Of a DNA stretch of 17,896 nt, positions 6,689 to 13,904 are shown in pieces (within the stretch, counting starts at the first letter, position 1; each line of letters begins with the position of its first letter). The notes under the pieces were generated by a model. It was not told the DNA's origin, made no database searches, and was given only the letters and a program-made list of their open reading frames with translations. This DNA is from UBA1046 sp050945515 (GTDB taxonomy: Bacteria > Bacillota > Clostridia > Saccharofermentanales > DTU023). A program made the position numbers and the translations under genes. Location of the stretch: contig JBMNTB010000032.1 in the NCBI GenBank assembly GCA_050945515.1, positions 1-17,896 on the forward strand, in the 5' to 3' direction.

Positions 6689-7660
6689 ATGAAACAAGAA
6701 GCAGATAGTTCCTGTATTAAAAAGACCTCGATTGGCGGTCAGGCTTTGATTGAGGGTCTTATGATGCTGGGACCGGAACGGAAAGCCATAGCCAGCAGAC
6801 GACCGGATGGTCAGATTATAACTGAGATATCCGATAGAGCACCGATGAAAGGGCTGGCCAATATCCCTTTTGTGCGCGGATCAGTCAGACTGGTCTCGCA
6901 GATGGGCATCGGGATTTCCGCTCTGCTGAGGTCGGCAGAAATTCAGGAAGAGGCCGAAGCTGGACTGGATCCCCCGCCAGAAACCAATTCGAGCAAGATT
7001 GATGCCTGGTTGGAAAAACATCCCAAGTTGGCTTTATGGGGCACTGTATTTGCAGGACTGGGATTTTCGATACTGTTATTTATTCTTGTGCCCAGCTTAT
7101 TGACTGACGGACTGAGATACCTCAGCGGCTGGCAGGCCGGCAGCGCCGGAAAAACGAATCTGGTTTTATCTGCACTCGAGGGTATAATCAGGATCATTAT
7201 TTTCCTGTCCTATCTCTGGTTCAGCTCACGGATCAAAGAAATCCGTCGTGTCTGGATGTATCACGGCTCAGAGCATAAGACGATCGCTACTTATGAGGCG
7301 GGAGAAGAACTGACTGTAGAGAATGTCAGGCGGCATAGCCGCTTCCATCCCCGTTGCGGCACTTCTTTCATGTTTTTAGTGATGGTGGTGTCCATCTTAG
7401 TCTTTGCTCTCGTAGGACGGCATGGTGCAGTGATGAATGTGCTGTTACGTCTGGCGCTTCTGCCCTTGGTCGCCGGCATTTCCTATGAACTGATCAGACT
7501 GGCCGGCCGCTTCGATAATCCGGTGACCCGCCTGATTTCTCTGCCGGGTCTGGCTCTGCAACGTTTGACGACGGCAGAACCGGAGGATGCTATGCTGGAA
7601 GTAGCTATTTCCGCTATGCAGGCGGTAATACCTGCCGATCCGGACAGCGATCAATGGTAA
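6689..7660 (+). CDS. yqhQ: DUF1385 membrane protein (YqhQ-like)
   Basis: A conserved membrane protein whose biochemical role is not established. The 323-residue product has the family's N-terminal signature GGQALIEGLMMLGP (16-29) and the central HGSEHKTIATYE motif (192-203), followed by ENVRRHSRFHPRCGTSF. Likely membrane segments are at about 114-138, 160-178, 226-243 and 249-270. The conserved His/Glu/Cys-containing motifs lie between the second and third segments and look like possible metal or catalytic residues, but that is inference. The start is uncertain because no ribosome binding site precedes ATG 6689; the conserved domain begins only 13 residues in, so any alternative start would be close. 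It lies 4 bases before prmC. Confidence 0.92.
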   Translation: MKQEADSSCIKKTSIGGQALIEGLMMLGPERKAIASRRPDGQIITEISDRAPMKGLANIPFVRGSVRLVSQMGIGISALLRSAEIQEEAEAGLDPPPETNSSKIDAWLEKHPKLALWGTVFAGLGFSILLFILVPSLLTDGLRYLSGWQAGSAGKTNLVLSALEGIIRIIIFLSYLWFSSRIKEIRRVWMYHGSEHKTIATYEAGEELTVENVRRHSRFHPRCGTSFMFLVMVVSILVFALVGRHGAVMNVLLRLALLPLVAGISYELIRLAGRFDNPVTRLISLPGLALQRLTTAEPEDAMLEVAISAMQAVIPADPDSDQW

Positions 7661-7664
7661 TCAG

Positions 7665-8549
7665 ATGTCTATCTCCCTCAGCGATTTTGTGACAGAATTG
7701 ACCGCATTATTTGACCGGGCAGGGCTGGACGAGCCTCGTCGCGAAGTTCGTCTGTTCTTGCGGGAGATTGCCGGGCTGGAGCCGGAAATCCAATTTACCA
7801 AGTCGGAAATGCGGATAAGTGAGCAGCAGGCTCTGAACTGGAGAGAGCTGGCCGGACGCCGAGCCCGGAGAGAGCCGCTGGCTTACCTGACAGGTACAGC
7901 TTGGTTTTATGGTCGCAACTTTCTAATTATGCCTGGTCTGCTGGTACCGCGTCAGGACTCGGAAGTGCTGATAGAAGCAGCATTGGCTGAGCTATCGGAT
8001 CCCCGCAGACAACAGGGCTTGCAGATTCTGGACACTTGTTGCGGCTGCGGCTGCCTGGGACTGACATTACTGGCTGAACTTGAGAAACAAAAGGATGTCA
8101 GGCTGCATCTGCTGGACAGCTCGGAAACGGCTGTGCAAACAGCAGAGCAAAATGCCGTCAGATTGGCACTGCAGAACAGATGTACCTTTGAACAAGGTGA
8201 TATCTGGCCGGTGTGCGCCTTCGCTGCTAAAAATAGGTTCGACTTGATTATCTGCAATCCGCCCTATATTGCCACAGCGGATATCGCGGGCTTAATGCCG
8301 GAGGTCAGAGATTTCGAGTCTCATGCAGCTCTGGACGGGGGTGAAGACGGCCTGGCTTTCTACCGCCGGATTGCTAAAGAATACCGGCATTATCTGGAAC
8401 CGGAGGGAATTATGGTTCTGGAGCTGGGGGCCGGCCAGGCGGAGGCGGTGGCCGAGCTTTTTGCCGTCGAGACGGACAGGTTGGCTTTCTATCCTGATTA
8501 TGGCGGACATGTGCGGGTGCTGGTCCTGCGCGGAAGACACAGAGGATAG
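7665..8549 (+). CDS. prmC: Peptide chain release factor N5-glutamine methyltransferase PrmC
   Basis: SAM-dependent enzyme that methylates the Gln of the GGQ motif in RF1 and RF2; its substrate RF1 is encoded two genes downstream. The 294-residue product has an N-terminal helical domain (about 1-75, with RREPLAYLTGTAWFYGRNF), the class I methyltransferase fold and the catalytic/substrate motif NPPY (198-201). The SAM loop reads DTCCGCGCLG (123-132); homologues usually have D-x-G/C-T-G-S-G there, so the loop is unusually cysteine-rich, though the two central glycines remain. ATG 7665 follows the yqhQ stop by 4 bases and has no clear ribosome binding site, so translation probably depends on coupling. 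Confidence 0.95.
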   Translation: MSISLSDFVTELTALFDRAGLDEPRREVRLFLREIAGLEPEIQFTKSEMRISEQQALNWRELAGRRARREPLAYLTGTAWFYGRNFLIMPGLLVPRQDSEVLIEAALAELSDPRRQQGLQILDTCCGCGCLGLTLLAELEKQKDVRLHLLDSSETAVQTAEQNAVRLALQNRCTFEQGDIWPVCAFAAKNRFDLIICNPPYIATADIAGLMPEVRDFESHAALDGGEDGLAFYRRIAKEYRHYLEPEGIMVLELGAGQAEAVAELFAVETDRLAFYPDYGGHVRVLVLRGRHRG

Positions 8550-8594
8550 CCAATTAAGAACGCATACGGTTAATAATCGGAGAGGAATTAAACT

Positions 8595-9770
8595 ATGCAG
8601 TTTTGGACAATAGCGATCATGTTTTCCATATCTGTTTATGGTGCAGTGTTCTATTCAGCACTGCACCGCAAAGCCGGAAGATCACTTTTGATTGTTTGGG
8701 CGACAATATTCGTCGTGAGCACTCTTGTGCTTTCCGGCTGTACAGGGCAGACGGTAACAACTTCAACGGCAGCGAGCGCAATGCCAGCGGAATCTATAGC
8801 CACAACTAATGCTCCGTCATCTTCGTCTGTACCGGAAACCAGCCTGACAATTGCGCCGACTGTGACACCGACTGTGGTGCCGACTGTGACACCGACTGTG
8901 ACACCGTCTATAGAAAAAAACGCTATCATGTTCGTTGACCCATATATCGATGAGGCTATTGCACTGATAAATGCTGACCGCCGACAGCAGTCCGGCGTTG
9001 CTTTCGACTATGAGCTGCGGTCCCCCTATGACGGTCTGAGCCAGGCAGAAAAAGCTATGTATGATAAAATGCTTGAGAACGCGCAGCATCTTAACCCATA
9101 CGCATATACTGTTGAGCAGTATGGGGATGAGGGATTGGACACGGTACTATTAGTATACGGTGCTGTAAAAAACGATCACCCGGAAATCGAAAATTATTTT
9201 ATGTTGCGCGATGTGATAGAAAACGATATGGTTACTGCGCTGGAATCTCTCTATTTTATGCCGTGGGACTCAGAACAACATCCGGCTGATTTAGTCACGC
9301 TGCGCAAAGAATTGCTACGCTTTGACACGGTTTGCAACCGCATCATAGAGCGTATGCCGGATGAATATTCGACCTATGATAAATATCGCTATCTGGCTGC
9401 GGTTATTTCGCTTATCACATCCTATGATTATGAAGGAACATGGGGTTGGCAGGTCGGAACCGCATACGGTTCCATTGTGGGCGGATATTCAATCTGCGAA
9501 GGGTATTCAAGGGGTTTTTTGTATCTTTGTCAAAAAGCCAACTTATGGTGCGAAACCGTAGAAGGCGTTGCCGGTGATAATATCGGCCATATGTGGAACA
9601 TTGTCAAACTGGATTCCGGCACCTATTTTATAGATATTACCTGGAGTGACGAGCTGGGCTTGCCGGGCAGCGCGGAATGGAACAAATACTTCATGCTTAC
9701 ACAGGACGAAATTCTCTTTGACCACGTAATAACCGATGGCAAGGTCGCAACCGGCACAGCAATAAATTGA
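8595..9770 (+). CDS. Transglutaminase-like lipoprotein
   Basis: Likely extracellular, membrane-anchored protein with a transglutaminase-like (papain-fold) domain; substrate unknown. The 391-residue product has two N-terminal hydrophobic stretches (about 3-22 and 31-47), the second ending in lipobox LSGC with Cys49. A Ser/Thr/Pro-rich linker (about 50-105) contains TPTV repeats. The domain then shows Cys301 in SICEGYSRGF, His332 in GHMWN and Asp347 in FIDITWSD, spaced as in the Cys-His-Asp triad of transglutaminase-like proteins. Such folds include crosslinkers, proteases and inactive forms, so the reaction cannot be named. GGAGAGG precedes the ATG by 9 bases. The gene sits between prmC and prfA, which are often adjacent, and its coding sequence looks AT-richer than its neighbours, suggesting insertion. 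Confidence 0.88.
   Translation: MQFWTIAIMFSISVYGAVFYSALHRKAGRSLLIVWATIFVVSTLVLSGCTGQTVTTSTAASAMPAESIATTNAPSSSSVPETSLTIAPTVTPTVVPTVTPTVTPSIEKNAIMFVDPYIDEAIALINADRRQQSGVAFDYELRSPYDGLSQAEKAMYDKMLENAQHLNPYAYTVEQYGDEGLDTVLLVYGAVKNDHPEIENYFMLRDVIENDMVTALESLYFMPWDSEQHPADLVTLRKELLRFDTVCNRIIERMPDEYSTYDKYRYLAAVISLITSYDYEGTWGWQVGTAYGSIVGGYSICEGYSRGFLYLCQKANLWCETVEGVAGDNIGHMWNIVKLDSGTYFIDITWSDELGLPGSAEWNKYFMLTQDEILFDHVITDGKVATGTAIN
8853..8912 (+). repeat. 12-bp tandem repeat encoding TPTV units
   Basis: Four near-identical 12-base units (ACACCGACTGTG and variants starting GCG or GTG) run from 8853 to 8900, followed by a decayed fifth. They encode P-T-V-T/V repeats in the linker of the transglutaminase-like lipoprotein. 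Because the unit is a multiple of three, copy-number change would alter linker length and leave the frame intact. Confidence 0.9.
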
Positions 9771-9794
9771 CGGCAACAAGCCGCTGGAGGATAT

Positions 9795-10889
9795 ATGTCT
9801 AGTGACAGAGATATAAGATTGGACGCTACGGTCAGCCGCTATGAAGAGCTGAACGAGCTGTTGGCTGATCTGACTATCATGGCGGATCAGAATCGGTATC
9901 GTGCCCTGGCGCAGGAACATGCCTCACTCTCCGATCTGGTAGCGGATATCAGGCGCAGCCGCAAATTGCGCGCGGAGCTGGAAGAAAACCGCATTTTACT
10001 GACCGAATCCGAGGATGCGGAATTTCGGGAGTTGGTTAGAGAAGATATTAATTTATCCGAAGCTGAACTGGAAGAGATAGAGAACCGCATCGGGATGGCG
10101 ATTGCTCCGACAGATCCTAATGATCAAAAAAATGTCATCATGGAGATCCGGGCCGGAGCCGGCGGCGAGGAAGCTGCCCTGTTCGCGGCGACTTTGTTCC
10201 AAATGTACACTTCTTACGCCGAGCAGTCCGGCTGGACTTATGAGATTATCGATCAGAACGAGACCGGCATCGGCGGTTTTAAAGAGATTATTTTCGAGAT
10301 TGACGGCAAGGGCGCTTTCTCCCGCTTTAAGTATGAGAGCGGCGTCCACCGGGTACAGCGCGTCCCCGTCACGGAATCAGGGGGCAGGATCCACACTTCG
10401 ACAGTCACCGTGGCGGTACTGCCCGAAGCGGAAGAAGTGGAATTCGAGATTGATCCCGCGGATCTGCAGATCGATACTTACCGCGCTTCCGGTGCCGGCG
10501 GCCAGCATGTAAATAAGACCTCTTCGGCAATCCGCATTACTCATCTGCCATCAGGTGTAGTTGTCACTTGCCAGGATCAGCGCTCACAACATAAGAATCG
10601 TGATAAGGCAATGCGACATTTGCGCTCTATCCTGCTGGAGGAAGAGAGATCACGTCAGGCGGCGGACATTGCCAGCGAGCGCCGTGACCAAGTCGGTACC
10701 GGCGACCGCAGTGAACGGATCAGGACCTATAATTACCCTCAGGGCAGAGTCACCGATCACCGCATTGGTCTCACCCTCTATAAGCTGGAAAGCGTACTCG
10801 GCGGCGATCTCGATGAATTGATTTCCGCCCTCAATGCCGCAGCCCATGAAGCTAAAATTCGCGGGGATGATCAATGGCAACCAAGCTGA
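9795..10889 (+). CDS. prfA: Peptide chain release factor 1
   Basis: Recognises UAA and UAG stop codons and triggers release of the finished chain. The 364-residue product has the stop-codon recognition tripeptide PVT (191-193, in RVPVTESGGRIHTS), which marks RF1 as opposed to RF2 (SPF). The catalytic GGQ lies at 235-237 in SGAGGQHVNKTSSAIRITHLPSG; the Gln is the expected PrmC methylation target. GGAGG lies 5 bases before the ATG. The 3' end overlaps sua5 by 16 bases. No frameshift or missing motif is seen. Confidence 0.97.
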   Translation: MSSDRDIRLDATVSRYEELNELLADLTIMADQNRYRALAQEHASLSDLVADIRRSRKLRAELEENRILLTESEDAEFRELVREDINLSEAELEEIENRIGMAIAPTDPNDQKNVIMEIRAGAGGEEAALFAATLFQMYTSYAEQSGWTYEIIDQNETGIGGFKEIIFEIDGKGAFSRFKYESGVHRVQRVPVTESGGRIHTSTVTVAVLPEAEEVEFEIDPADLQIDTYRASGAGGQHVNKTSSAIRITHLPSGVVVTCQDQRSQHKNRDKAMRHLRSILLEEERSRQAADIASERRDQVGTGDRSERIRTYNYPQGRVTDHRIGLTLYKLESVLGGDLDELISALNAAAHEAKIRGDDQWQPS

Positions 10890-12010
10890 TCACAATCGAT
10901 CAAGACGGCAGCAAACAGGAACTAAGAGCTGTTGCCTCTGCACTGGTACAGGGAGCCTTGGTCGGCATGCCGACAGAGACAGTTTACGGACTGGCCGGCA
11001 ATGCCCTGCTACCGGATACCGTGCGCCGGATTTTCGCTGTCAAGGGACGCCCCCAGGATAATCCGCTGATCGTCCATCTCTATGATCAGTCGCAATTGGC
11101 TCAGGTCGCAGAGCAGGTGCCGGCGGAATTTTACCTGCTGTATGAGGAATTTTGCCCCGGCCCCCTGACCATGGTTATGACCCGCAGCCAATTTCTTCCC
11201 TCTGAGGTTAGCGCCGGTCTCGACACAGTAGGAATCCGCTTCCCTGCACAGCGCACTGCACGCAACCTGCTGCGCCTGGCAGAGGTTCCGGTCGTTGCCC
11301 CCTCGGGTAATCTCTCCGGCAGACCATCCCCCACCCAGGCTCAACACATGCTGGACGATCTGGATGGCAAGATTGAATATATCTTAGATGACGGCCCCTG
11401 CGCTCTGGGAGTTGAGTCAACAGTCCTCGACCTCACCGCCCGCCCGCCGCAAATCCTGCGCCCGGGTGTAATCACGGCGGAATTGATTCTTGAGCGCACA
11501 GGTCTCACAGTCCATGAAACATCTTCAGCCGTTTCGACGAAGGCGTCCCTGACCGTCTCGCCTGCTGAGGGCAAAGCAGAGAACTGTCCGCGGTCCGGTT
11601 CAGTCATTTTCACACCGCGTTCACCCGGCCAAAAGTACCGCCATTATGCACCTCAGGCTCCTATCTTTATTGCCCGCGGCCAGGACAGCCATGAGCAGAT
11701 CGCCTCTCTCCTGTCGCGCATAGAGTCGGAAGCAGACAAACGGCTGGGTTTTTTCGGCGCCGAGGATACCTTCGACGCCTTGCGGCGGAGGATGTCGGAG
11801 GTGGAAGGATTGCCAGCGGTAGATATTGTGACCTATCTATACCCGGGCTCCGAACAAGTTGAAACAGCAACCCATGAGTTATTTGCCGCTCTCAGAGAGT
11901 TTGACGCAGCAGGAGTCGAACTGATCTTAACCCCGGCTTTTCCGCGCCGGGAATTTGGTATAGCCTATATGGACCGACTAGAGAGAGCGGCCGAAAGTGA
12001 GGAGAAATAA
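10874..12010 (+). CDS. sua5: L-threonylcarbamoyladenylate synthase, long Sua5 type
   Basis: Makes threonylcarbamoyl-AMP from threonine, bicarbonate and ATP, the first step of t6A37 formation in ANN-decoding tRNAs. The 378-residue product combines the YrdC/TsaC domain (about 10-210; PTETVYGLAGNA 33-44, KGRPQDNPL 57-65, APSGNLSGRPSPT 142-154, VESTVLDL 180-187) with a C-terminal Sua5 domain starting after SPGQKYRHYAPQAP (250-263). It is therefore the two-domain form found in Bacillus YwlC, not the short TsaC form. The start overlaps the prfA end by 16 bases with GGGG just upstream. The linker between the domains (about 215-245) is weakly conserved in appearance. Confidence 0.95.
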   Translation: MATKLITIDQDGSKQELRAVASALVQGALVGMPTETVYGLAGNALLPDTVRRIFAVKGRPQDNPLIVHLYDQSQLAQVAEQVPAEFYLLYEEFCPGPLTMVMTRSQFLPSEVSAGLDTVGIRFPAQRTARNLLRLAEVPVVAPSGNLSGRPSPTQAQHMLDDLDGKIEYILDDGPCALGVESTVLDLTARPPQILRPGVITAELILERTGLTVHETSSAVSTKASLTVSPAEGKAENCPRSGSVIFTPRSPGQKYRHYAPQAPIFIARGQDSHEQIASLLSRIESEADKRLGFFGAEDTFDALRRRMSEVEGLPAVDIVTYLYPGSEQVETATHELFAALREFDAAGVELILTPAFPRREFGIAYMDRLERAAESEEK

Positions 12011-12490
12011 ATGCAGATATTATTTGTTTGCACCGGCAATACCTGCCGCAGTCCAATGGCCGAAGCCATGTTCCGAGCTCATACACCGAATCCCGACTGG
12101 AAAGCAACTTCCGCCGGTATCGCCACTTGGGACGGGTTGATGGCTTCTGTCCTGGCCTTCGATGAAATGGCTGCCAGGGGACTGTCACTTGACCACCACC
12201 GCTCCCGACAAATCAATCAGGAGATCATGACCGCTTCCGACCTGATTCTGACCATGACCCGGCGGCAAAAGAAGGTTTTAGCAGCCAGTTATCCTGACTT
12301 CGCCGACAAAATATTTCTCCTGGGTGAATATGTTGGCCAGCCCGAAGAAGTGACTGATCCCTATGGCGGCTCCGCAGATGATTATTTGGACACAGCCAAT
12401 CAGCTGGTCAAATTGTTGGAAGCTCTATTCACCAAATTAGAGGGGGTTACAAGAGAATCGCCAGAGACAGCAACTGATGAGCCGTCTTGA
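12011..12490 (+). CDS. ywlE: Low-molecular-weight protein phosphatase, YwlE-type
   Basis: Cysteine-dependent phosphatase. The P-loop CTGNTCRS spans 7-14 (nucleophile Cys7, Arg13) and the general acid is probably Asp116 in TDPYGG. Residue 11 is Thr within TGNTCRSPMAEA. In Bacillus YwlE the equivalent Thr favours phospho-arginine over phosphotyrosine, so this is probably a protein-arginine phosphatase that reverses McsB marking. That assignment is by motif similarity only, and no mcsB or ctsR is in this window. The 159-residue length is usual. The ATG abuts the sua5 stop (TAAATG) and GGAG lies 7 bases upstream, so it is probably co-translated with sua5. The sua5-ywlE pairing is also found in Bacillus. 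Confidence 0.93.
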   Translation: MQILFVCTGNTCRSPMAEAMFRAHTPNPDWKATSAGIATWDGLMASVLAFDEMAARGLSLDHHRSRQINQEIMTASDLILTMTRRQKKVLAASYPDFADKIFLLGEYVGQPEEVTDPYGGSADDYLDTANQLVKLLEALFTKLEGVTRESPETATDEPS

Positions 12491-12712
12491 ACCACTAAGC
12501 AGCGGCACGAGCAAAAATGAGCTGTGATTGACGCTTTTCTTCCGATCATTCTTATGGCAAGCTTTAAGTAGAGGCGGACGAAGCGTCAGCCAACGGTACA
12601 GTGCCTGCGGGCATGATTCTTGAGGATATCCGGCACTACAGCTAACACTGAGCCGGTTCCGGAGTATAGTCGGCGGTGCAGCACTGTATAGATCGGCGCC
12701 AACAGTGCCGGC
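12491..12712. other. Gene-free region between ywlE and the rpsF promoter
   Basis: No convincing gene is present in the 326 bases between ywlE and rpsF. The part before the rpsF promoter contains TGACGCTT (12529-12536) inverted at AAGCGTCA (12581-12588), a small TGCC/GGCA hairpin with loop TGCG near 12602, and GCACTGT/ACAGTGC (12681-12708, 14-base gap) ending 4 bases before the rpsF -35. None is followed by a T run, so none looks like a normal terminator for ywlE. The region may hold operator sites or a small RNA; I cannot decide from sequence alone. Confidence 0.5.
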
Positions 12713-12742
12713 TTGACGTAGGCTTCCGGGGAATGATATTAT
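12713..12742 (+). promoter_or_regulatory. rpsF-ssb-rpsR promoter
   Basis: A -35 TTGACG (12713-12718) and a -10 TATTAT (12737-12742) are separated by 18 bases, and TGA directly before the -10 makes it an extended type. Transcription should start near 12749, giving a 68-base leader. Confidence 0.75.
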
Positions 12743-12767
12743 TATTTTCTGCGTCGAGAGGCGCAAA

Positions 12768-12810
12768 TCCTCGCTCTGTACAGATACAGGGCCGAAGACC
12801 AGGAGGAGGT
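12768..12810 (+). promoter_or_regulatory. Probable S6:S18 autoregulatory leader of rpsF
   Basis: The leader can form an upper 7-bp hairpin (CTCTGTA 12774-12780, loop CAGA, TACAGGG 12785-12791), immediately followed by an unpaired CCG (12792-12794). A closing stem TCCTC (12768-12772) pairs with GAGGA (12803-12807). That closing stem buries part of the ribosome binding site AGGAGGAGGT (12801-12810). A hairpin with a CCG in a bulge next to the start is the known S6:S18-binding motif found before rpsF in many bacteria, in which the S6/S18 dimer represses translation. The pairing is drawn by eye. Confidence 0.6.
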
Positions 12811-12816
12811 GACAAA

Positions 12817-13122
12817 ATGAGAACTTACGAACTGATGTATGTTTTGAACCCCGCCATCGGCGAAGAAGCGATTGAAAGCGAAATGAAACGGATTCAAGAC
12901 ATAATTGAGACCCAAGGCAAAATCGTCAATATTGATGTCTGGGGTCGGCGTAAATTGGCTTACGAGATTCAGGACGAACAAGAGGGCTATTATGTACTTG
13001 TTCATTTCGAATCCGAACCGGATTTCCCCAAAGAAGTCGAACGTCTGCTCAAAATCTCGGATAGTGTACTGCGCTACCTGACAGTGTTGTACGAAGGCCA
13101 GAAGTTAGCAGAAAGGACATAA
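12817..13122 (+). CDS. rpsF: 30S ribosomal protein S6
   Basis: Small-subunit protein of the platform that pairs with S18. The 101-residue product begins MRTYELMYVLNPAIGEE, the family N-terminus, and contains WGRRKLAYEIQDEQEGYYVLVHF. The frame is open 47 codons upstream, but ATG 12817 is chosen because AGGAGGAGGT lies 6 bases before it, the upstream part is unlike the family, and the promoter lies inside that upstream part. The C-terminus is short, without the long acidic tail of E. coli S6. It leads rpsF-ssb-rpsR, 2 bases before ssb. Confidence 0.97.
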   Translation: MRTYELMYVLNPAIGEEAIESEMKRIQDIIETQGKIVNIDVWGRRKLAYEIQDEQEGYYVLVHFESEPDFPKEVERLLKISDSVLRYLTVLYEGQKLAERT

Positions 13123-13124
13123 CC

Positions 13125-13589
13125 ATGAACAAAGCCATCTTAATGGGAAGACTGACCAGAGATCCGGAGTTGAGGACGACATCGAATAATGTCTCCGTCT
13201 GTACTTTTACTCTGGCAGTAGACAGAAATTACAAAAACCGTGACGGTGAGAGATTGACTGATTTTATCCCGATCGTCGTCTGGAGACAGCAAGCTGATTT
13301 TGTCAGCAAATATTTCAGCAAAGGACAAAGGATGCTGGTGGTCGGATCGATTCAGCCGCGTAGCTACGAAGACCAGAGCGGTCAAAAGCGTTATGTGACC
13401 GAGGTTATCGCTGAGGAAGTCTACTTTGCGGACTCCAAGCGTGACAGCGGCAGCTACTATGAGGAAGATAAAGAAGATAGAAGAACTGATCAAGCTGAAG
13501 CAAGATCCTGGAAGAAACCGGAACCTTCAGAAGATGATTTTTTCCCCGGCGACAGTGAAGATGCGACCTCTTTGCCCTTCGATATGTAA
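13125..13589 (+). CDS. ssb: Single-stranded DNA-binding protein
   Basis: Tetrameric ssDNA-binding protein that protects exposed strands and recruits repair and replication partners. The 154-residue product has the OB-fold (about 1-105; MNKAILMGRLTRDPELR, FTLAVDRNYKNRDGERLTDFIPIVVW, SKGQRMLVVGSIQPRSYEDQSG). A hydrophilic, D/E/K/R-rich linker follows, then the acidic partner-binding tip ending SLPFDM, a variant of DDDLPF. AAAGGA lies 8 bases before the ATG. It sits between rpsF and rpsR, as in Bacillus. No other ssb copy is in the window. Confidence 0.97.
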   Translation: MNKAILMGRLTRDPELRTTSNNVSVCTFTLAVDRNYKNRDGERLTDFIPIVVWRQQADFVSKYFSKGQRMLVVGSIQPRSYEDQSGQKRYVTEVIAEEVYFADSKRDSGSYYEEDKEDRRTDQAEARSWKKPEPSEDDFFPGDSEDATSLPFDM

Positions 13590-13617
13590 TGATATTGCTT
13601 AAGGAGTTAATTTAGAA

Positions 13618-13881
13618 ATGGAAGAAAAAAGCAATCGCTCTGCCCGCGATTTTCGCAGAGGCAGACCACGCCGCAGCAGAAGAAAAGTTTGTATCTTCTG
13701 TGCCGAGCGTGTTGATCATGTAGATTACAAAGACTTGAATCGTCTCAGCAAATTGATTTCCGAAAACGGCAAGATTCTGCCCCGGAGAATGACCGGCACT
13801 TGCGCCGGACATCAGCGTCATGTGACCACAGCCATCAAAAGAGCCAGACAGGTCGCACTATTACCCTACACTGACGCCTAA
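13618..13881 (+). CDS. rpsR: 30S ribosomal protein S18 (zinc-binding type)
   Basis: Platform protein that forms a heterodimer with S6. The 87-residue product has a basic N-terminal tail and a probable zinc site made of Cys25, Cys28, Cys62 and His65 (CIFC...TCAGH). Many bacterial S18 proteins lack this site; together with zinc-type L31 it suggests a zinc-replete ribosome set. The rest (VDYKDLNRLSKLISENGKILPRR, GHQRHVTTAIKRARQVALLPY) is family-typical. AAGGAG lies 11 bases before the ATG, a slightly long spacing. It is the last gene of the operon. Confidence 0.97.
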   Translation: MEEKSNRSARDFRRGRPRRSRRKVCIFCAERVDHVDYKDLNRLSKLISENGKILPRRMTGTCAGHQRHVTTAIKRARQVALLPYTDA

Positions 13882-13904
13882 TCTGACGAATAATAACAAG
13901 CCGG

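Noticed and set aside
8651..8929. Minus-strand open frame rich in TVGVTVG repeats
   Set aside because: It is the reverse reading of the 12-bp repeat in the lipoprotein linker; no start signals or domain.
12676..12816. Upstream start for rpsF giving 47 extra residues
   Set aside because: The extra part lies over the promoter and leader and is unlike S6; AGGAGGAGGT directs initiation at 12817.
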